Below the pieces are notes generated by a model. It did no database searches. It saw nothing but the letters and a program-made list of their open reading frames with translations, and was not told the DNA's origin. This document shows positions 13,033-16,847 of a stretch of DNA of 16,847 nt, in pieces. The stretch comes from Syntrophomonas sp. UBA4911 (GTDB lineage Bacteria > Bacillota > Syntrophomonadia > Syntrophomonadales > Syntrophomonadaceae). The translations under genes were made by a program, and so were the position numbers. The stretch spans positions 1,908 through 18,754 of the forward strand of contig DHCD01000001.1 in NCBI GenBank assembly GCA_002398105.1. The letters run 5' to 3'. Each line of letters begins with the position of its first letter. The stretch's first letter is position 1.

Positions 13033-14775
13033 TTAACCCCGGATAACCCTGGGGGTTATCATCTGATGGAAGGGGCAGATGGAGGCCGGGTTCTGATAGA
13101 CCGAACCTACAAAAGCCTTGCAGTAATTACGCAGATCAGTCATATTGACTACTTCATCCACAAAACCTCTCTTAGCGCAATAAGCCGGACGGGATTTGTC
13201 ATGATACTGTTTGACCATATCGTTCATTTTTTCGATCACCGGTCCCAGAGGCTTACCGGCATCCTTTTCCTTGACCAGACGGCGGGAATAGGAGGCTGCG
13301 GCTGCGGTTTCGCCATGCATGACATAGATTTCAGTAGTGGCTGTTCCCAGGGTAAAGACATTGTTGTTGTTGGCATTAGGCCCGCCCATGACATAATGAG
13401 CAGCAGCGGTGCCTTTTCTTAATACCAGCAGCATCATGGGGATGTCGGTGCTTTCAATGGAATAGATCAAAGACTGTCCCAAACCTAAGAGTTCCGCCTT
13501 CTCGGCTATATCACCCACATCAATGCCGGTGGTGTCCTGGACCCAAACCACGGGTATGCGGTCACGGCCGCAGAAGGTTACGAATTCGCTCATCTTAATC
13601 AGACCCTGACGATAGAGCTTACCGCCAATACCCTTGTACTGGTCGGTGTATTCCGGATAATCGCCCAGAGCTCCCTGATTGTTGCCGATAAAACCGCAAA
13701 GATAGCCGTCGATTTTGGCCAGTCCGCAGTAGATCTCAGGCCCATAATCAGGTTTATATTCCATATGCTCGCTGTTATCAAAGAGACGGGCCAGTACTTC
13801 CCTTAATTGATAGCCCCGCTTTTGATTGAACGGTACCAGACTGTAAATATCTTCGGCCGGGAATTTGGGTTCGGCGGGATCTGCCACCCGGAAAAAATCA
13901 GGATGATAAGCCGGCATATCCTTAATATACTTTTTAATGGTATCAAGAACTGCTTCTTCCGTATCACAGGCTTCCCGGAAGAAACCGGTGCCATTGTAAT
14001 GAATCTCAACCCGGCCCGGAGGAGTGGACTTGAACTTGCGGGTAGCTTCTATCAATTGCTCGGCCGCTTCATCGTCAAAGTAGCCCTTGGGATTCATCCC
14101 GCCTACGATACCACCGCCGCCGACTGCCATATTGGCCTTCTGGTGCGCTATTAAGGTGGTCGGACTGACGGCATGGTAGCCGCCCCCGGCAGGATTAGTG
14201 CCGTAAATGCCTACGATTACCGGAATCCCCATCTGATTCAGTTCCGCATGACGGTAGAAAGGGGTGCCATTGCCGCGACGATTGGCATAAACCTCTTCCT
14301 GCTCCATCAGCTTAACTCCGCTGCAGTTAAGTACCCATACCAGGGGAATATGCAGTTTCTTAGCTATATCGGTAACCCTGAGGATATTGTCTGCCTGTCC
14401 CGGAATCCAGGCGCCAGCCATAATTTTATTATTGGAAGCGATTATAACCGCCCATTTACCGGCGATTTTACCCAGACCGTCAATAACTCCGGTATTGCCT
14501 TCTTCGTTTCCCACCGGATCATATATGGTGTGCAAAGGGCACCAGGTGCCGGGGTCTACCAGGTACTCAAGACGCTGCCAGGCAGTCATCTCGCCTTTAC
14601 TGTTCATGGCTTCAGTAGCCTTGCCGGTATTTTTCACCCGGTCCGCCTCTTGGGCTACCTCGGCTTCCACCTCTTTTATCTGTTCGATGTTTTGCTTCAG
14701 TTCCCGGCTAAGAGCTTTGCCCACTTCGGGCATCTCTTTGAAATAAGGATGCATTGAATAACCGTATTCTCCCAT
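13033..14775 (-). CDS. gcdA: Glutaconyl-CoA decarboxylase, alpha subunit (carboxyltransferase)
   Basis: 580 residues from ATG 14775-14773, chosen because GGGAGG lies just upstream and the N-terminus then matches GcdA of Acidaminococcus as I recall it (short Met-Gly start, then Y-F-x-x-M-P-x-V-G-K). An earlier in-frame ATG at 14841 has no comparable site. Hallmarks: W-V-L-N-C-S-G-V-K near 147-155, Y-x-N-R-R-G-x-G-T-P-F near 163-173, G-T-N-P-A-G-G-G-Y-H near 192-201, V-G-G-G-G-I-V-G-G-M-N-P-K-G near 218-231, then D-T-T-G-I-D-V-G and a C-terminal Q-N-P-x-S-I-C-P-F-H-Q-M-I. The subunit moves CO2 from glutaconyl-CoA to the biotin of the carrier, giving crotonyl-CoA. The membrane beta subunit then releases CO2 and exports Na+. 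It is last in the gcdB-carrier-dehydrogenase-gcdA unit. Confidence 0.93.
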   Translation of the reverse strand: MGEYGYSMHPYFKEMPEVGKALSRELKQNIEQIKEVEAEVAQEADRVKNTGKATEAMNSKGEMTAWQRLEYLVDPGTWCPLHTIYDPVGNEEGNTGVIDGLGKIAGKWAVIIASNNKIMAGAWIPGQADNILRVTDIAKKLHIPLVWVLNCSGVKLMEQEEVYANRRGNGTPFYRHAELNQMGIPVIVGIYGTNPAGGGYHAVSPTTLIAHQKANMAVGGGGIVGGMNPKGYFDDEAAEQLIEATRKFKSTPPGRVEIHYNGTGFFREACDTEEAVLDTIKKYIKDMPAYHPDFFRVADPAEPKFPAEDIYSLVPFNQKRGYQLREVLARLFDNSEHMEYKPDYGPEIYCGLAKIDGYLCGFIGNNQGALGDYPEYTDQYKGIGGKLYRQGLIKMSEFVTFCGRDRIPVVWVQDTTGIDVGDIAEKAELLGLGQSLIYSIESTDIPMMLLVLRKGTAAAHYVMGGPNANNNNVFTLGTATTEIYVMHGETAAAASYSRRLVKEKDAGKPLGPVIEKMNDMVKQYHDKSRPAYCAKRGFVDEVVNMTDLRNYCKAFVGSVYQNPASICPFHQMITPRVIRG

Positions 14776-14825
14776 TCCAGGGCCTCCCTTCTTTAAAACG
14801 GTAAACAGCAGTTTTTTATTAAAGC

Positions 14826-14848
14826 AGAGGGGAATGTGCATCCCCTCT
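14826..14848 (-). repeat. Intercistronic hairpin between the acyl-CoA dehydrogenase gene and gcdA
   Basis: AGAGGGGA (14826-14833) and TCCCCTCT (14841-14848) form a perfect 8-bp stem with a 7-base loop, starting 9 bases after the dehydrogenase stop codon. The minus-strand sequence that follows is GCTTTAATAAAAAAC, only weakly U-rich, so partial termination or mRNA processing is more likely than full termination. Confidence 0.6.
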
Positions 14849-14856
14849 ACGTTTGC

Positions 14857-16014
14857 TTATCTGTTAGGCGTATAGCCCAGTTCGATGTTGGCGACGATCG
14901 TGGTATGAATGTTGGAGGTTCCCTCCAGGGTCTCAAACTGTTTGGCATCCCTGAGCCATCTGGGGCAGGGATATTCAGTGGAATAACCGTAAGAACCATA
15001 GACTTTCATAGCCAGGTTGGCAGCATTGACCGCAGCTTTGCAGGCATAAAGTTTGGCCATGGAAGTAGCCTGCTGGTTAGGCAGATTATTGTCCTTTAAC
15101 CAGGCAGCATGGTAAACCAGGTATTTGGCGGCCTCGTCCTCCAGCTTCATCTCGGTAATCTGCTGCTGGATCATCTGGAATTTGCCGATCGGCTTACCGA
15201 ATTGGGTACGCTCATTGGCGTACTGTACCGAACCCTCGGTGGCTGCGGCTGATAAAGAGGCAGCGCCGGTGGCACAGCCCATACGGGTATTGTTCAGCTG
15301 CCACATGCAAATCTGGAAACCTTTATTCAAAGGTCCTAAAAGGTTTTCTTTCGGAACGACAGCATTCTCAAATACCAGTTCGGAAGTAGGAGCGCAGTAC
15401 ATCCCGAATTTGGTGTTAATAGGTATACGGGTAATTCCCGGGGTATTGTTGAAATCAATTACGAAGCAGGATAATCCCCGGGCTCCGGCTCCCTTTTCGG
15501 TAACCGCATAGACCAGTCCCACATCAGATACGTGCCCGCCGGATATCCACATTTTGCTGCCGTTAATCAGCCAGTGGTCGCCCTTGTCTTCGGCAAAGGT
15601 CTTCATGCTGGCCACATCGGAACCGGAATTGGCTTCGGTGATAGCAAAACTGCCTACATATTCGCCGCTTACCAGACCGGGGATATATTTTTGTTTCTGT
15701 TCTTCCGTGCCATACTGGTTGATGGTCATAGCCGGACCCCAGCAGTTGCCGCTGACGGAAAGTCTCCATGAGGTATGCACCTTGGCGATTTCATACAGTG
15801 CCAGCACTGCTTCCATCCAGCCCATGCCATTGCCGCCGTATTCTTCAGGGATACTCCATCCCAGAAGTCCTAATTCCCCCATTTTGGTCAGGATCTCACG
15901 GCGATAATAATGGTTTTCCTCATCCTGATCCACATAAGGAGCTATTTCTTTTTCTGCAAAGTTCCGGGCCATATCCTGAACCATTTTCTGAACTTCTGTT
16001 AATGCAAAATCCAT
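14857..16014 (-). CDS. Acyl-CoA dehydrogenase, probable non-decarboxylating glutaryl-CoA dehydrogenase
   Basis: 385 residues from ATG 16014, with GGAGGG upstream. It has the full acyl-CoA dehydrogenase layout: an N-terminal helical domain, the FAD-binding segment F-A-I-T-E-A-N-S-G-S-D near 123-133, M-W-I-S-G-G near 156-161, and C-terminal L-E-G-T-S-N-I-H. Glu364 matches the catalytic base of glutaryl-CoA dehydrogenases. Arg84 in T-S-W-R aligns with the Arg that holds the distal carboxylate (Arg94 in the human enzyme). The residue before the base is Leu363, where decarboxylating enzymes have Tyr; the non-decarboxylating Desulfococcus enzyme has Val there. This supports oxidation of glutaryl-CoA to glutaconyl-CoA, the substrate of the gcd genes on both sides. 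ETF genes are not in the window. Alignment was done by eye; a different short dicarboxyl acyl-CoA substrate remains possible. Confidence 0.85.
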   Translation of the reverse strand: MDFALTEVQKMVQDMARNFAEKEIAPYVDQDEENHYYRREILTKMGELGLLGWSIPEEYGGNGMGWMEAVLALYEIAKVHTSWRLSVSGNCWGPAMTINQYGTEEQKQKYIPGLVSGEYVGSFAITEANSGSDVASMKTFAEDKGDHWLINGSKMWISGGHVSDVGLVYAVTEKGAGARGLSCFVIDFNNTPGITRIPINTKFGMYCAPTSELVFENAVVPKENLLGPLNKGFQICMWQLNNTRMGCATGAASLSAAATEGSVQYANERTQFGKPIGKFQMIQQQITEMKLEDEAAKYLVYHAAWLKDNNLPNQQATSMAKLYACKAAVNAANLAMKVYGSYGYSTEYPCPRWLRDAKQFETLEGTSNIHTTIVANIELGYTPNR

Positions 16015-16051
16015 TATGCAACCCTCCGAATTATATTAAAAAACTACAACT

Positions 16052-16264
16052 CTACTCAATTACAGCCAGGATGTCTCCTTCGTTTACCTGATCCCCGACT
16101 TTGACCTTCAGTTCCTTGACCGTGCCGGTTGCCGGGCAGTATATGGGGTTTTCCATCTTCATAGCTTCAATAACGATGACCTCGTCATCTTCGTTGACTG
16201 CCTGCCCTACTTCCAGGTTGAGCTCAAGAATTTTGCCGGATAAAGGACTTTCAAAGTTTGCCAT
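16052..16264 (-). CDS. gcdC: Biotin carrier subunit of glutaconyl-CoA decarboxylase
   Basis: 70 residues from ATG 16264-16262, chosen because GGGAGG lies at normal spacing. An earlier in-frame ATG at 16285 precedes that site. The protein is a bare biotinyl domain: F-x-S-P-L-S-G-K-I at the start, E-A-M-K-M-E-N with biotinylated Lys36, and V-x-V-G-D-x-V-N-E-G-D near the end. It lacks the long Ala/Pro-rich linker found in Acidaminococcus GcdC and resembles the short carriers of some clostridial decarboxylases. It shuttles carboxybiotin between GcdA and GcdB. It lies 37 bases before the dehydrogenase gene. Confidence 0.92.
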   Translation of the reverse strand: MANFESPLSGKILELNLEVGQAVNEDDEVIVIEAMKMENPIYCPATGTVKELKVKVGDQVNEGDILAVIE

Positions 16265-16414
16265 TATTATTACCTCCCAAATCATTAATTATTTTAAATT
16301 GGTGAACTTCAAGTCACTGCTTGCAGCCTTTCACAGATAAATTCAAAACCTTTAATGGATGACGGTGCCGTCTCTCCCCCTTCCCTAGATTAATATCTGC
16401 AATAAAGTAATTCT

Positions 16415-16847
16415 CTAACCTAAAACACTGATAAACATGCCCGCGGCTACCGCCGTGCCGATAACACCGGCAACATTAGGCCCCATGGCATGCATCAGCA
16501 GATAGTTGCGGCGGTTGGCTTCCGAGCCTACTTTATGCACGACCCGGGCTGCCATAGGAACGGCCGATACTCCCGCAGCCCCGATAAGCGGGTTGATCTT
16601 CTCTTTGAGGAACAGATTCATAAGTTTGGCAAATAAAACGCCGGTACCAGTTGCCAGCATGAAAGCGGCACACCCCAGTATGAATACGTAGATGACCTTA
16701 AAGCTTAAAAAGGTCTCGGCCGACATGGTGGCGCCCACCGATATGCCCAGAAAGATGGTCACGATATTCATCAACTCGTTCTGGGCCGCATTGGAAAGCC
16801 GGGCTACCACGCCGGACTCCCGGAACAGGTTGCCCAGCATGAACATA
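16415..16847 (-). CDS. gcdB: Glutaconyl-CoA decarboxylase, beta subunit (Na+-pumping membrane carboxylyase), C-terminal part
   Basis: The last 144 or so codons, open to the right edge. Several hydrophobic segments are present (about 26-46, 50-75 and 120-142 of the visible part). Conserved blocks of the OadB/MmdB/GcdB family include G-I-S-V-G-A-x-M, I-N-P-L-I-G-A-A-G-V-S-A-V-P-M-A-A-R-V and H-A-M-G-P-N-V-A-G-V-I-G-T-A-V-A-A-G. This subunit decarboxylates carboxybiotin and couples the energy to Na+ export. Sequence alone does not separate GcdB from MmdB or OadB; the neighbouring gcdA supports GcdB. The 150-base gap to the carrier gene (16265-16414) shows no gene. Confidence 0.92.
   Translation of the reverse strand, partial: MFMLGNLFRESGVVARLSNAAQNELMNIVTIFLGISVGATMSAETFLSFKVIYVFILGCAAFMLATGTGVLFAKLMNLFLKEKINPLIGAAGVSAVPMAARVVHKVGSEANRRNYLLMHAMGPNVAGVIGTAVAAGMFISVLG

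Noticed and set aside
14173..14757. Plus-strand 194-codon frame opposite gcdA
   Set aside because: Shadow of gcdA, which matches its family along its full length.
16265..16414. Possible sigma-54-like GG-N10-GC on the minus strand before the biotin carrier
   Set aside because: The match near 16365-16380 lacks TGGCA and TTGC, so it is no better than chance.
1..16847. CRISPR array, tRNA, prophage or insertion sequence
   Set aside because: No regularly spaced repeats, cloverleaf signatures, integrase, transposase or phage genes were seen.

Overview
The window (16,847 bases) is chromosomal metabolic DNA that looks like a strictly anaerobic Gram-positive bacterium of the Clostridia, possibly a syntrophic or fermenting relative of Syntrophomonadaceae or Peptococcaceae. 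This placement is inferred from strong AGGAGG ribosome sites, frequent TTG starts, ferredoxin-dependent 2-oxoacid oxidation, a biotin-dependent glutaconyl-CoA decarboxylase, a lipoprotein TRAP binding protein and a sigma-54 activator. No tRNA, rRNA, CRISPR array or insertion sequence was seen.

Layout from left to right. (1) Minus strand, 1-1555: the 5' part of dctQ, preceded by dctP, of a TRAP carboxylate importer. (2) Minus strand, 2026-5257: a four-gene operon of a PreA-like flavin/iron-sulfur oxidoreductase, a nitrilase-superfamily amidohydrolase, a DUF2848 protein (fumarylacetoacetase-like fold) and a small cupin. (3) Plus strand, 5716-8465: korA-korB-korC-korD, a four-subunit 2-oxoacid:ferredoxin oxidoreductase. 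(4) Plus strand, 8838-10664: a sigma-54-dependent activator with a Cys-containing sensor region and a PAS domain. (5) Minus strand, 10745-12744: a second PreA-like paralogue followed by yqeC, an accessory gene associated with selenium-dependent molybdenum hydroxylases. (6) Minus strand, 13033-16847: gcdB (partial), a biotin carrier, a glutaryl-CoA-dehydrogenase-like acyl-CoA dehydrogenase and gcdA, ending in a clear terminator.

The most striking feature is regulatory. Each of the five transcription units 1-5 begins with a well-formed -24/-12 (sigma-54) promoter, GG-N10-GC with TGGCA and TTGC. The dctP copy matches the consensus exactly. One sigma-54 activator gene lies in the middle. Uptake, both PreA-like enzymes, the amidohydrolase, DUF2848, cupin, KOR, yqeC and the regulator therefore look like one co-regulated, substrate-induced regulon. 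The four operons led by korA, both PreA-like genes and the regulator also start at TTG codons.

Working hypothesis (inference): a carboxylic acid, perhaps an N-heterocyclic one, is imported by the TRAP system. It would be hydroxylated by an Se/Mo enzyme outside the window, reduced by the PreA-like enzymes using ferredoxin, opened or deamidated by the nitrilase and DUF2848 proteins, and carried through a 2-oxoacid (KOR). A glutaryl-CoA to glutaconyl-CoA to crotonyl-CoA branch with Na+ export may be the lower route. The substrate is not proven by the sequence. The changed substrate-contact residues in both PreA-like proteins argue against ordinary pyrimidine reduction.
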